Source: Ceratorhiza oryzae-sativae | Lineage: Eukaryota; Basidiomycota; Agaricomycetes; Cantharellales; Ceratobasidiaceae | Reading direction: 5' to 3' | DNA: 64,000 nt | Assembly: GCA_030998015.1 (NCBI GenBank) | Contig: JARWMV010000238.1 | Coordinates: 1,240,001 to 1,304,000, forward strand | Shown: one piece after another, positions 45,001 to 57,805 of the stretch | Layout: every line of letters begins with the position of its first letter | Numbering within the stretch: the stretch's first letter is position 1 | Translations under genes and position numbers: made by a program | The notes under the pieces: generated by a model | Database searches by the model: none | What the model saw: only the letters and a program-made list of their open reading frames with translations | Told to the model about the DNA's origin: nothing

Positions 45001-47434
45001 GGGGAATAATCAAGGACTGACCATTCATAATCCTCATCCTCGCATGGGCAGTTGTCTTCATGCTCAGGTGGCTCGTTGAATTTGTCACCAACATAACAGT
45101 CCGCTTTCTCCTTTCTTCGCATGTACCATTGCTATATATAAAAGATATAATCAGCCTCTTGAATAAATGTCCCAGATGCGACCAAACCCCACCTTGTGAC
45201 CCATAAGACATTCCTTGCCCTTGATCGTACGAGCATACCACTTTTCGAAATCGTTCTCCTGACATTTTCGTCCCTTGGCGGGTTCAAAATCCAAGTGCAC
45301 AACGGCATACCGGCCCCCGGACCCTTGGTCTTCCCGTGAGAGCTCACCGACCATAATGAACTTGAGCGACGTCGAGTCAGGGACAGTGGTGAGAAGGCGT
45401 GCTCGAATCTTCACTCCCAGGTCAAGCGTTTTCCTGAGACCCACGTTAACACGGCGCGGAATCAGGGCGCGATGGTACGCACCAGGTATTACCCTCGTCC
45501 CAGCTATACTTGACTTCTTTCGTTGACTCTTCATCATCCACCAAGACCATAATGGCGCCCTGATCTCCGACCTCGTACAGATGTGCCCCACGCGTAATCC
45601 GTTTCCAATGCACTCCAGCATCCCGGCTCAGGTACGTATCGCACTCTTTGTATGGGCGCAAATGCGTTCCGACAGACCCAACGCCCAGCACCAACCCAGG
45701 AGCCGCAGAGGAGAACACACGGCCATAGTTGTGCGGGGTCGAAACAGAGTAGAGATGCAAAGCACAAGTGTCCCGGGATGAAGAACGACAGTCTGAGTCA
45801 TCAGGTGGGTTGAGGGGATCCCAAGAGCTTCCTGTACACCAAGGCGCATTAGATTTCCCTCAATTGGGACAGATGAAAAAATGCGTACCATCGTCAAACG
45901 TGATCACGCTCCTGATTTGCTTCGCAGCCTTGTGGCCTTCCACCGCCCGCGCGTTCTTCACGTAGTTCGCAATCCCCACACCCTCGATTCCAACCAACTC
46001 TTCGAAATCGACGTACCCAGCCCGATTTCGATTCGTGTCCTGCAAACTCTGAACGAAATATGTCCCATTGCTGTTGCTGACGAAAAAGGTTCCAACCGCC
46101 GCAGTCGAGTGGAGCAATACGTCAATACCAAGGCTATGGGACGTGCTCTCTACAATTGTGTACGCATTTTCACGAAGTTTGGACGAGGATGCATGGGGGA
46201 AGTGAGCCTTGTGCCATGTGTGACCGTCGAGCGTGACTTGGAGGGAGAGTTCGGCCGTTTGACCGGTTGTGTCACGCATAGCGGCGACCATAAATTTGGA
46301 GACAATGCCTACGGCTGTAACACCCCGAGAATAACGCTCTCCCAAGCCAAAATCGATTACCTCAGTGTCCTGATCATATATAAATAAGTACCATGTCTAG
46401 AGAGCTCAATCAAACTTACTTTCTCGAACCAATCCTCGCTGGTATACAGCCGGCTCATACGAGAGCTAGTGCTCCCTTCGGGAGCCGTTCTGTCAAAGGC
46501 AACGCAGAATACCTATGTTAATTCAACATTTAGTGAGTTTCCAGCTGGTTTGCTGTATTCCTGCCTGCATACCTGACTAGCAGGTCGGTTCGGCGCAAAC
46601 GGGGCCTTCTTCTTGCCACCGGCCACCGACTTGACGCTACTCGAATGGGCGAATATACATTTTTGAGCCGACTCAAACAATAGTTTGGCTGCGCTCGAAA
46701 AGGCATCCAACGTGTAGTAGGTCGAGCTACGGCATTTCTGCGAAAAGCCCCAGTTGGTCTTCTTGCAATCCCAAACCTATATGAACCAGATGAGACTCGC
46801 ATTCGAGGGGGTGGTGAGGACACTAGCCTGCATAAGGATCCATTGAGCGTTCTTCTTGTCACTGTGGAAGCTCATCGGAGATCCAATTTGCGCGACCGGG
46901 TGTGGCATCTCGAATGTCTGCCAGGTCTTGCCACGGTCCATCGTTCGCCAATGTTTCGTACCTTCGCCCAAAATAAACGCCTACTCACGCATGAGCCCAA
47001 CATCCGAATCTTGTCAAATTATAACACTTGCCATTCGGTTGTCGAACGGATGCTGTACAAGCGTCATGGCCTGGCCAGACGGTACGCCATCTACCTTTGC
47101 CCATGCCCTTCCCTCATCTTCAGATATCCAGACGGTTCCTTGTACGGAATCATGGTATAGTATTGTCTAGACCGCATCGTCAATAAACTCATGCTCTACT
47201 ACATGCTCTGGCTCTAGCGCGCACCGTAGTATCGTCAAAATAAAACAGGTTCCTCGGTGAATTCTCGAATCTTGTAACCTTGACACTTGGAGAGCTCTGG
47301 GCGGCTACTCCCAGTCCCAGCAGGTTGTCCGTCCAAGGAGATAGGCTCGCGCTGACTGCGGGGCAGAGCACACGCGATACATCATATGCGATCCCCACCA
47401 GCGACGTAAGCGCCGCGAGCCGCGTCAACCGCAT
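42007..47434 (-). CDS. VPS10: Vacuolar protein sorting receptor Vps10/sortilin, 19 exons
   Basis: About 1,490 residues from 19 exons that join in frame. Start [14 protein letters not shown] (47434) gives a signal peptide. Two Vps10 domains follow, each a beta-propeller with BNR/Asp-box repeats: the first from [17 protein letters not shown] to about 44700, the second from [20 protein letters not shown]. Each ends in a Cys-rich 10CC-type module ([10 protein letters not shown]...[22 protein letters not shown]...[12 protein letters not shown]). A membrane span ([20 protein letters not shown]) and a cytosolic tail ending [13 protein letters not shown] complete it. The receptor carries soluble hydrolases from the late Golgi to the endosome/vacuole in yeast. 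Three introns (46981-47031, 46777-46827, 44638-44688) must begin with GC to keep the frame. Some internal boundaries are approximate. Confidence 0.93.
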
Positions 47435-49273
47435 CGGTAATGCAAGTCACTCGTTCAGGCAGATGCAAGTAGGAGTGTATCGATGTTCTGAACGTTGTGG
47501 GTAGATAGTTGGGTGGATCAGCAGGAGGGCTGAGCTCGTTTGTGCCGCAGCCGCAATATAAATGCGTTCCGCAGTCGGGTATTCTCTGAGTAAGAAGGCA
47601 GACGGTTATCTCGTCGACGGTGTCGGCAAGCGTACGCCGGTCCGGAACGTACTGGGTTGGTAGCTGAACGGCCAAGCCCTTTGCCAACGATGATCGCGGG
47701 AAAGTCCAACGCTCGAGATCAACGCGTACGCAACGTGTAAGCGCCCAGCACAGCCGTAGCTGCCGATAAGGTCCCGCCTCGCTTCAAGGGCTAGATCGGG
47801 TTAGGCAATTTATGTCCGAAGACACCGTAGATCCCAGGTGCATGTACGCACAAAGAATTGCGTTAAAATGCTTGAAGGAATACAAAAAAGAATGGAATAA
47901 TGGTATTGATTTTAAATCCACGCTTGTCAATTATTTGGGTGAATTTAACCCCCGGTAACATGAAACATAGTCCACTACTAACACACGCGTACAAGAGTCT
48001 CAAATATTGACCATGGTGCGTAACGAGCAAGCTATTTTTTCGAGACTACTACGCTGATCCAAGGGGGATCTATTGCTTTGGTTTTTTTATTTGGTTCTGA
48101 GGCAACACTCAATTCCCGGGTTTTGCGTCCTAACCAAGTTTAGAGAAGCCGTTCACGTATGTGCGCCGCTGCTCTCTCAAGCCTTAAATTCTGGCAGACG
48201 CTCCTTCCCTCGATCCGGCCGATAGATTTTGGTAGTCTCGGGAATCCCGTTTAGGCAAATTATACACCCGGATCGCGCACAGGGACAACATTTTGGCGCT
48301 ACATCTTCAGCCGACCCTGTCCTCTCCGTGAAATTTCTAACGGCAGAGAACCGCCCCCAAACTCCAAGTCTGGATCCTCCTGGTCTTTGATGGTTCCGTG
48401 AGTCACAAGAACGAGCCCCCCAATTTATGTCTTTCTCTATCGAAAAAAACGCAGGCTGACGACGGAATCGGTTGATCTTCTGACAGGAGCCAAACACAAC
48501 ATCGGGATCCCGAGACAGAGCCTCTGTGTGGATTATGTCTCCAGTCAACAGGCAATCACCGAGGACGTGAGGTGTCATTGACGAACATTCAACCTCGATT
48601 GGCATATGCTCTTGCGTTGCATAGAGCTTTACTGTTCACCGTTGAGGTGCTAACAGGGGATAAGAATAACGGCTGAATGTGGTGGCTGTTCCATTTGTTC
48701 GTGTTTGACTATTCATATTTGCCATTCGCCAAATATGACGTTCCCGTAGTTAATTATTGTATTCAGCCCCTTGTCGAAGCCAAGTTGGCTTGAGCCTTGG
48801 TGCCTTCTCAGCCGCAGTATTGAATCTCCTCGCTCTCCCAAGACAGATCTCAAAATTTTAACTGATAAATATGGCGCAATGACCGCACCAAACGCGGGAC
48901 GATGAGAATCCCAAGAGGCTGGGGGAGCGGTCCGAAGGAGCGCGTTCGCCGGCTATTGAATATGACGCTCTCAATTCGCTCTGTCTCCAGTCGTTGACAA
49001 GGCTCGGTGTATGCAAGTCTAAATAAACTACGTCTTTTAATTTGAAAGACTTTATACAAGATATACTACTGTACTTTGCACTAGGCAACAACGAAATAAC
49101 ACTACTACTTCCTCAAGCATAGCGGACAACACAGAGTCAAGAAAAAAATTTTAAAAAGTACACGGCATCTGCATATGCAACCTGTATCAACCAGACCGAC
49201 TGACCCAAAATATATAGCCCTACCCACCCGACCCGGCGAAAAGAGAATAAAAACCGGGGACGACAAAAGCGTG
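47435..49273. other. Intergenic stretch with one possible single-exon gene
   Basis: The first few hundred bases are the VPS10 promoter. A minus-strand ATG frame at 48177-48605 (142 residues, begins MPIEVECSSMTPHVLGD, contains CCPCARSGCIICLNG) is open and Cys-rich but matches nothing I know. 49100-49180 is AT-rich. No other feature was found. Confidence 0.3.
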
Positions 49274-51098
49274 CTATCGTCCCTCCAACTCCCACTCGCC
49301 TACGACGCCACCCGCGTGCCCACCTCCACCCCCATCTGGCCTCAGTCCGATCCCCTTTGAGCCCAGCATGATCTCCACGCATTCTAGCCACCACTCCCGC
49401 TTCTTCACATAATGCACCACCACACTCCCACCCACGCTTCCGCCTCGATACTTTTCGCTCCACCGTTCGCGCGCGTCCCAGACTTTTTGAGCATCAGCTC
49501 CAGGTGCGATCATCGACATGCCCGATCCCTCGACGAGCGCTTCCATGGATTGTTCGAGCGTCAGATTGGCTCGCGGAGGCTGGTACCGCGTTGGCCAGTG
49601 CGAGGCAACGTTGTACTCGTATCGGTGCCGGAAAGTGGTTACGCTGCTATGTCTCGGATCCGTCCGTGGATCATCCTCGATCGGAATCAGTCCTTCGTTG
49701 CTCGGGTTCCGTCCGTCATCGTCGACCGCGTTTTCACCCTCGGCCTGTCGTTTCGCCTGCTCGGCAGCAAACTCGCGCACGCGATGGACCTCGCTCGGGA
49801 ACAAGAACCCGTGTGAATAGACGGTGCTCGCTTTCGGATGATCGTAGATCCAACACCGCTCGTTCCACCACAGGATCTCATGTGCGCGAGGATGGGCCTT
49901 CATCCATCTAGCCGTGACTTGATCCTCTTCGCCTGGGTCATGCTGAGCAGTTGCTTCGACGTTGCGACGTATTGTACCAAGTCCCACGAGAGCGCATACG
50001 ACTCGCCCCCAATAAACTTTTTCTTCACCACGTCTAATCCAACAATTAATTCGACTATCACATGAAAAGGCAAGAACGACTCACACCCCCAATATAGCAT
50101 ATTCCTCGGGGTAACCCTCAACCTCGCCTCGATCTCGCCGAGCATGACGAACGAATCGTCATCGACCTTGAGCACATAATCGGGTGGGATCCACCCGCGG
50201 GTAGTCACACCACGTGGATCGTGCGCAGCGGGTGTGACTGTCCGGTTGTTCAGTTCGGGCAGCCCGGGCGGAGGAGGAACAAGCGCGTTGTGATATGCCC
50301 ACTGGAAGTAGGCAAACGATTTGCCGTTGTTCATGTTCTCCTTGATCGGGAGGATGATGATATCATTGTGGACTTGCACACCATGAGCTCGAGCACATCA
50401 AACAAAGCAGCCAACTCACTGTCCATCTCGAGCGCGACACTGCTTTCATATTCTTTCGATGGCCGGCCCATGATGAACCTAACAACCGTACGCTCCGTGC
50501 CCGGAATGCGACTCGCGGGGTGGGCCGCATAGCTCTCGCGAATCATCATGCGCCGTTCGTAACCAGCCGCAACCGTTAACACGCCGAGAAAGACGCCGAC
50601 AGGGGGGAGCGTGGTATAGTTTGCCGGTGGAAACGGCGCAGTCTCGAGACAATAGTTACGCCATGGGAGCGCCGACTTGAACGAGTTGATAAAATAGATG
50701 ATCGAAAACGTGAGGCCGGTGATGAGCAGTCCGAGCGCAGCTAGCGCGCTCACCTAGTAGATTGTTAGCTGTCAATCCCACGAATCAATTGGGTCACGCA
50801 CGATGGTGACCGGTCGAGTAGGGAACCACCGTTGTCTGACCAAAAAGTAAAACACGTCCCAAGCCAAACCCGACCACGGGCCGGACGTGCTTGTGCGCCG
50901 TCGGTGGTGTCGTTGGGGCTTGGATCGCGCGCGCTCAAATGTCCGTCCGACGGGTGGACTCTCGCTGCGGCCGAGGAGTGGGCTGTGGGCCTCGTCGTCG
51001 GATGCGGAACTCCTGCTCTGGGGCGTCATCGAGCGCGACGGCGAGCGGTCTTGGGTGTGCGTCTGCAGCGGAGCGAGCGCAAACGGGGCTGGAGCCAT
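49274..51098 (-). CDS. GT31 beta-1,3-galactosyltransferase-like type II membrane protein, frame break
   Basis: Exons 50802-51098, 50420-50753, 50085-50372 and 49274-50033 join with GT-AG introns of 48, 47 and 51 nt. The ATG at 51098 opens a 100-residue cytosolic Ser/Arg-rich part. Then comes a membrane anchor (ALAALGLLITGLTFSIIYFI) and a lumenal catalytic domain with RFIMGRPS, HNDIIILPIKENMN, the DxD-type metal motif LKVDDDSFVML, YWGYVVKKKFIGGESYALS and GEEDQVTARWM. These are glycosyltransferase family 31 features (Golgi galactosyl or N-acetylglucosaminyl transfer). Near 49925-49960 the frame changes by one base between LVQYVATSKQLLSMTQ and GEEDQV with no usable intron. That is either a disabling mutation or a sequence error. 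The C-terminus is Gly-rich. Confidence 0.82.
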
Positions 51099-51472
51099 TT
51101 GTTTCCCCGCGCTTAATATATCGGTTTTCCGGGTGTTGTTGTCGCCGCAGTCGAGCTCGACGGCAGGCAGCGCAGCGGGGACAGGGGCGAGCTCCGAGAG
51201 ACGAACAGAAACGACAGTGAGGACGGTGGTGGTGGTGGTGGTGCGGATGCGAGCAAAGCTTCCGCTCTCGGTCTCGGTCGTCGTCGACCTTGGCGCCGTC
51301 CCTGAATCCGAACACCGCCCCCGCGACCCATGGCATCTCATTTCGACATCGCATTTCCATACTCTCACAGCAACTTAGATGTAATTTACAAGCACTGCAA
51401 AGACACAATACAAACACAAATGACAACCCAGAGAGAAAACACATCCCACAGATACCCAAAATAGACCGTACA

Positions 51473-54116
51473 CTATCGACCGACATACAACTGCGAACTA
51501 GCCTTTCCACGTAGATCATACAGCTGGAAACCCTCCCTCCCATCAAACCTATATTCAACGTGTCAGCCTCCTGTCCCAGTCAATGCGATTCAATACATAC
51601 GCTCGTGGCTTATCCAACATCACCCCGACACTGGGTGGACTCTGCAACGGGAGACTGGTCTTGCTCGAGTGCGAGCTCACATGATCCACGACCATGCTCT
51701 CCGGTCTCTGTCTGTCCTCCATGTCAGGCAGCGCCTCGTCACCGTCGAATAGTGCCTATTTTCGGCAGCTCAGCCTTGCCGCCCAATTGAAAATAGCAAG
51801 ACTGCTTATACTCACCGCTGTTTCTTCCAGCGACCTGTGACGAGTCTCCACAGCATAAAAATAGATAAACACCAGCTCGAATACAAGCCATATGGTGTAT
51901 ATCAAATCTTGTTTCTGTCAGCCAAACCTACTACCCCTGAAAAAAGCGGACTTACAATACTTGTACTTCAAAGCGTCGAGGGCGATCGGATTCGTCTATA
52001 GCCGAGTACTATAAACAAACTCGTCGAAAGTAGCGCGGCTAAAAATACTTACGTATTGGCTAAAAATCAAAGCGGCCGTCACAGTAAGATACAGCATAGC
52101 CAGGCCTTTTGCGCGCAAAAAGAACGGCAAGATCTCAACGCTATATGACACCAGCACTATTGGTAACCACGTCGTTAGCGCATATACCCACACAATTATT
52201 CATGGTCACGTACAAGGGGTGTAAGCGATCGCATACGCAGCCTGGTACGCAAATACCATTGCCAATACACCATGGCCCGCCCGTGCCTTGCCTGTGTTTT
52301 GATAAATCCCAGCACAGGTCGTAAGAACGGCAAAGCCGACAAGCTGCCGAGAGTCGCTTGTCATTAAATCTTGGCAAAACCAGAAGAACGAAAGGAGACT
52401 TGCCATTCCGACATTACTCGTCAAAAACAATTTCCGCCGTCCAAACTTGTCGACAAGCATGGATGCTCCGACCGCAAACGCGACTATCCGACGCGCGTCA
52501 GCTCTTCCTGCAATTCTTCCGAGCTCCGACTCACAGTTCCAAATAGCGATACACCCATTGATCAACGTCTGGTCTCTCGAACTCGTGATCCCAATCCCGT
52601 TCAAGACCTGCCATCACCCACAGTCAGGCCTATAAAAGGTGAGAGGGGGAAATGAAATGACGCACCTGTTCGAGATAATAACTAATCAAGCCGTTACCGC
52701 TCAGCTGCGAAAACAGTCCGACGGCGATAATAATCCGCATTCGCCGGCGGTTTCCCGGTGTTCGAAACAAGTCCAGCCAGGACGACCGGTCTGGGCAGTT
52801 TGTCAGCGTGGTGCGGACAAAGAGAAGTTGCCAAAATGAGGACAGTGGATGGGAAATGCTTGCCTCGTTCAGCCTCCTGCGCAATTGCGCGCTTGATCTC
52901 GTGGTATTCGAAATGCACCAGTCCGTTATTCTCCTCTCCCCCCGCATGCCATTTCTTCAATATGTCTCGAGCCTCCTCGTCCCGTCCAACTGAAATCACT
53001 GAAGAATGACCATCAGTCTTCAGCGGGCGACTACAGATCCCCAAAATGACGTACGCCAACGGGGCTATCCGGAAAAACCACACACACGCAAACTGGATAA
53101 GACTCGATATCCCTTGGAGTGCAGACGGAATCCGCCAAGACCATTGGTTGGGGATCCGAAATGTGCCGAACGTCGACCAGCCTAGGCATGTTACGTTGAG
53201 TTGTACAGTTCAGGGAGGGGACGCAAAGGGCATACCGGCAACAATCGATCCAGAGAACCACAAGCTGTTATACAAGGACGTGAGAGGCGCGCGGTGCGTT
53301 GGATACGCGAGCTCGGAAATTAACAGTGGCGAGGCCATCATTCCCTGTAACGCACATTCGCATGACATCAGCATACACAAAGCTTTCCCACACGGCTGTC
53401 AAGAGTGGCTCACAAACGTTGTACCGAATCCAATCAAGAATCGGCGGCGACAAATGTGTGCAAGTTTCTTGTCAACGTCTATCGCGCCACGATCAGGACA
53501 AAAACAAAGCAGACTTCTAGTCGAGAATCCTCAACATACCTGCAGGATCGCACCTGCCAACGTGATGGATGCACCAATAAAAATACCCGCTCGTCGCCCG
53601 AATTTGTCCGAGATGAAGGGTGATGGGAATATAGCCGCCAGTGAACTATGCAAGTGTTCAGCCAACCGTCGGATAATGCCGAAGAAAAGGACATACCCAA
53701 TCGACTGTATAGCATTGAACAGGCCAAGCTCCTTGGGGGTTGGGTAGCCTAGACAACGTAGGCGAGGTCATGGCGCATGTCGGATGTGGGAAGTTGATCA
53801 ACACACCAAAGTATTCTTTCCATTGTGTGATAGACTGCAGTCCATTCATCATCGAGCCGTCTGTCGACAATGTATTTAAATCACGGTACTGGTGATGCTG
53901 AAAGGCTGCTCACCAAACCCATTAGCATAGGATGTAATCAGAGGAACGAATAATATAAGATTCAGTATTGCGAGGTCTGCACATATATTGGTTCATCCGA
54001 TCGCCTTGCATAACAGCTAGATACTCACGGCGATGCTTCCACCATCGTCCGGTGTAGAGCGTGATGTCCAGAGGAGTCACATCTGGCATATAACTGGCGG
54101 CACCCACAGGGGCCAT
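51473..54116 (-). CDS. MFS sugar (hexose/lactose-type) transporter, multi-exon, with frame breaks
   Basis: The ATG at 54116 opens MAPVGAASYMPDVTPLDI. Joined exons give about 530 residues with sugar-porter marks: LILFVPLITSYANGFDGSMM, DKFGRRAGIFIG (MFS signature loop), RFLIGFGTTFGMMASPLLI, ELAYPTHRAPLTSLYNSLW, LFSQLSGNGLISYYL, LVDKFGRRKLFL, and a tail ending KASSQLYVGR at a TAG (51473-51475). Twelve membrane spans are expected from the family. One intron (52791-52863) is GC-AG. Reading needs single-base corrections at two places: about 53440-53451 (GCCGCC) and 53061-53077 (runs of T and C in minus sense), where PDSP-type motif sequence shifts frame. It is either decayed or affected by assembly indels. 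Confidence 0.85.
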
Positions 54117-56641
54117 GGTAGCGATAGTAGGAAATCAATCCAGAATAGGATTTTGGAGAGCAGTACAAAACAAGAGCACAGAGCGGGGCACACGACTGGG
54201 GGATCACAGCGACAGGAGTCAGGACCGGAGGTATCTTATATGGGCAAAAGGGCCAGGAGAAGGTGTGGGGTGCCTAGCCTCCGCAACTGGAGGCTTTCGG
54301 ACGCTAGTCGGGAACTTGGTCCAGGGCCGATATTACAGATCGGCGTGGCGTGATGCACGGTTGGTTGAGGCCTGTTACCGGGGACATTTGGCTTTTGAGC
54401 GAGCTAGGCAAGAGTTGCGAGCAGCAACCGCGGATAGGCTAGTCCATCGAAGGCCCAGATGGGTAACCCAGCCATATTCTGACATGCGGGGTTGCGGGGG
54501 AGACATCCATGTGGGGATAAGCGCCCGGCGATTCGCCTATTGCCGCGTTGCTGATCGTTCTGCGGGGCCCACGTGCGCAGCAGGGTTGCGCATCTACCGA
54601 CACCCAGGATGCATTCTCCCACGCGACAAAAATCAGTGGAAAAAATCGCATATTCGTAAACACGACTCCGACCACCTCGGGTTGTGCGCTAACTAGCTTG
54701 GCACTAGAGGCTCAGGTGATCACCCGAGGCCCAATCAAACGTGGGTCGTGTGCGCCACGGTTTCCGGTCGATCCCGACCTTGCTCACAAGAACGCGCATT
54801 GGAGATGGCCTACATGTCATGGTGTTGACCTCGCGACGCGTTGGGAGTAGTACAGGAACGGAGATACGACATAGGCATGAACTTTGCGCCATATCTCTCT
54901 CCTGCTGTTTAGAATTCGATGATCAGCTTCGACGAAAGTTTGATACATGTGTGCATCACAGGCTATTGGCTTCTGAGCGCGTGAACTGAATAATTCGCCC
55001 GCAAAGCCTATCGAATAAGGTAAATTGCGGGCGATTCGATCGTTCCTGGTAAAACCATATGTGCGAAGACATCGTCCCATAGCGGGGATAACTTGGCAGA
55101 CTGCTTTCCCAGCTTGATACTGGCCTCACCACTGTAGAGCACGACTGTCGTCTCATGTTCAGCCATCGGCATCTCAAGCAGCTACACCTGATCTGCACAG
55201 TCTCCAAACTCTCACGCACGAGCCTGTGGCAATTAGCCTTTCGCCACAAGCAACTCCCTTGCCATTTGTATGATCATCGGAACCTATGTATCCCAAGCCA
55301 TACCCTTTCCGCACTTAGGTCTCGAGACCTGTCGACGTTCTCGAACACCCACTGGCAGTCGCCACCTGCCGTCGGTTGTTTGGCAGCACCCTCGTTTCAG
55401 GACCGACGATTATCGTTTGAGCTGTCAAAAACTCTAATAATTTACTCGCTGGTGCCTACGCTTATGCTATCATAATTATCTATTTCTCATGTCACGCAAT
55501 TGTATATAGCCCGTTTTGTCGTTTCAGCTGGTACTCGGCTTGTCATCGCATTTGCGATTTCTGTCGAAAACCTTTTTGGGGCTGAAGACATGGCGCGAAC
55601 AACTCGTGGGAGTGTCTTGGATCCGGGAGGACCATTGTTGCAACATCCGGCTTGTTGCTCAGTCTTCCGCCATGGAGACCGCGAATGGTCAGAGTCCTCG
55701 AAAACGTGCCAGTTATCTAGATATCGATCAGCTGTTAAACGCTACCAAGCCCTAAATGGACGAGAACCTCCAACAAGGAACGGTTGCTAAAAATCCCTTG
55801 CCCAACGACGGTTGGCTGCGAATGACTTTGAGTCAGCTGTAAAACATACACAGATGCGGTTCCTAATCCTCAACCCAGCATTTTCGTTGCCACTAGCCTA
55901 TTGCGTGGGCTTTCCTTTGTGTTCAATGCACACTTGGGTATTGCTCTCATACTTCCCCTCCACAGGATCACCGATTACTGCGGAAACCATACCATCCCTT
56001 CTTAGGTTTGCCATTTCAGAGTAGATTCACACCTATCAGATCAGGGTCCCAGAGGAGCAGGGTTTTCGTCGCCTACTACCACGCTATTTTTGCTTCTTGC
56101 ATTGTATGAGCCACAGCAGGCAGATTTTGGGGCTTTGGGGCAAACACGTGTAGATCCGACCCCTAGGGGGAGCTTCACTATGAACGCCCCGTCAACATGT
56201 GTGACTCGATGGGTTTGATAGAATCGATTGCTCGGACGGGTGTGGGGCGTATTTCGAGGAATAAATTCAACTGGTAGTATATACCCTGGTGGCGCTTCCG
56301 CCACCAATGTGTCCATCGTTTCTCATGGGATAGCTGGCCATAAAGTGACTAGCCCAGCACCCAATGAAACTTACAGGGCGATCCGCCATCGTATCTGGAG
56401 CCCCACATTCGCCAGGGCGAGCCTCTTCTGTATCCTTGTTTATGTTTGCTCCCCGAGTTCAGCTCGGGGATCTGTGGTTCGTGCAGGAACGTCAAAGCCA
56501 CCATTCGCTCATTGAAGCCAAGTATTCCCAAGGCTTCTAATCTTAACCACGATTGTACGATTGAGGGAAGATTCTGTGAAAGGTCGTTCGGGTTTATTCT
56601 AGCGTTTCAGCTCTTATAGGGTTGTGTAGAATTTCGACCCG
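54117..56641. other. Gene-poor stretch upstream of the transporter
   Basis: It contains the transporter promoter. Plus-strand frames at 54115-54696 and minus-strand frames at 54956-55249 are open by chance or relics: no motif, signal peptide or splice joins were found. Nothing else is recognised. Confidence 0.3.
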
Positions 56642-56811
56642 ACAAAAACCCAATTATCCAAGTAAGTTAGAGTAGGCTCACGTGGTTACTTGGGTCCTAA
56701 CTAGCGCTACTCTACGGCTACTCCACAGCTACCCCAGGCTGCCGAGCGCTAATGGGACCTCGAGTAGCTGCGCGAGCCTGCCCTAGCTTACTTGGATAAT
56801 CAGGTTTTCGT
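56642..56811. repeat. 170-base MITE-like element with 38-base inverted termini
   Basis: Left end ACAAAAACCCAATTATCC followed by AAGTAAGTTAGAGTAGGCTC. The right end is its inverse with a few mismatches (GAGCCTGCCCTAGCTTACTT then GGATAATCAGGTTTTCGT). The centre has short direct CTACTC/CTACGG repeats and no coding capacity. No certain target duplication was seen. Confidence 0.7.
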
Positions 56812-57722
56812 TGATTAATTGAAGTTGCACTCGGAGAGCCTTCCAGTTAGGGACTGTGCAAGGGGTTCTAACCTCTTATCCTTACACCATCAACACGAGC
56901 GCGTAATTCTAGAATGTAAGGAAATGGTGAGGTCTTCTGAATCATTTCATTTTGCAGTACAAGCTTCGGTTTAAGCTTGATGTGGGAGCGCTAAAGGCCA
57001 CCTCGATGGTCAATAAGGAGCTGAGCAAAGCGGCGGACTTGATGACAATCCTAGCAAGGCTCGCCTAAAGGGTCACCCTGATTTCGTAGCCCCTTGCAGG
57101 TCTGGGTTGTATGTATTAGCCTCAACATAGCATTTAACACCTAGCAGCTGGGATCTTATTCGCTCCTTTCACTAGCTAACTCTTAATAGTTGCTAAGCTT
57201 AGAAGTCCCCGTGAGTGTCCCTAGACTTAAAAGTACTGCCATTGACATTAGCTACTGTCCTGTGTGGGTTGACACTATGAGACAAGTGTGCTAAGGACAT
57301 CTGTCGAAGCGAACTCAGGACCCTATCGCTTTTGTACCAGTGACGTGCTCTTACGAATAAATTAAATACAACCGCGCCCGTTGTAGGAATGCGTTACTAA
57401 GCGAGTATGTCAATCGCAAGTGTTATCACATATTTATATCTCTATCTATAATCTCTATCTCTATGTAATCAAATTCTATGTGAAGGCTGGACGGGGAGCC
57501 TGCGTCGCCGCTGTTCTAGGGTTGGCTAAGGCACCAGACTTACGTTCCCTCGTCTCGCCTCGCGATTGTGTGATTTCTTTCGTATTTCTCATAAGCTAGG
57601 ACATACGAAAGGGTTGAACTATGTATAAATAATTAATTTAAAATGGAAATAAAAGAAATCAATAGGGGTAGCAACGACTGTATGTCAAATCAGAGGATAG
57701 CCCAAGAAGCTAGCAAAAGAAA
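56812..57722. other. Non-coding stretch with short simple repeats
   Basis: A (TATCTCTATC)n-like tract at about 57434-57468 is the only clear structure. No gene was found. Confidence 0.4.
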
Positions 57723-57805
57723 CTCCGATACGGGGAATCGAACCCCGAGCCGTCGCGTCCTTACGTAATGAAAGGCGACAATGTTAGCCGTTACACCATA
57801 TCGGA
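57723..57805 (-). tRNA. tRNA-Glu (UUC) with 11-base intron
   Basis: In minus sense: acceptor stem TCCGATA pairs with TATCGGA (discriminator G), a D-arm with TGGTGTAACGGCTA, and anticodon stem GTCGC/GCGAC. The loop is C-T-TTC-A, an 11-base insert TTACGTAAGGA after position 37, then C. The T-arm CGGGGTTCGATTCCCCG is perfect. The intron position is the standard eukaryotic 37/38 site. 83 bases in all, 72 after splicing. CCA is not encoded, as usual. Confidence 0.95.

Noticed and set aside
54115..54696. 193-codon plus-strand frame upstream of the sugar transporter
   Set aside because: It overlaps the transporter start and promoter on the other strand and has no domain or signal; probably chance.
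56830..56935. tRNA-like words (ATGGTGTAAGGATAAGAGG on the minus strand)
   Set aside because: No acceptable box B or T-arm at the right distance and no acceptor stem.
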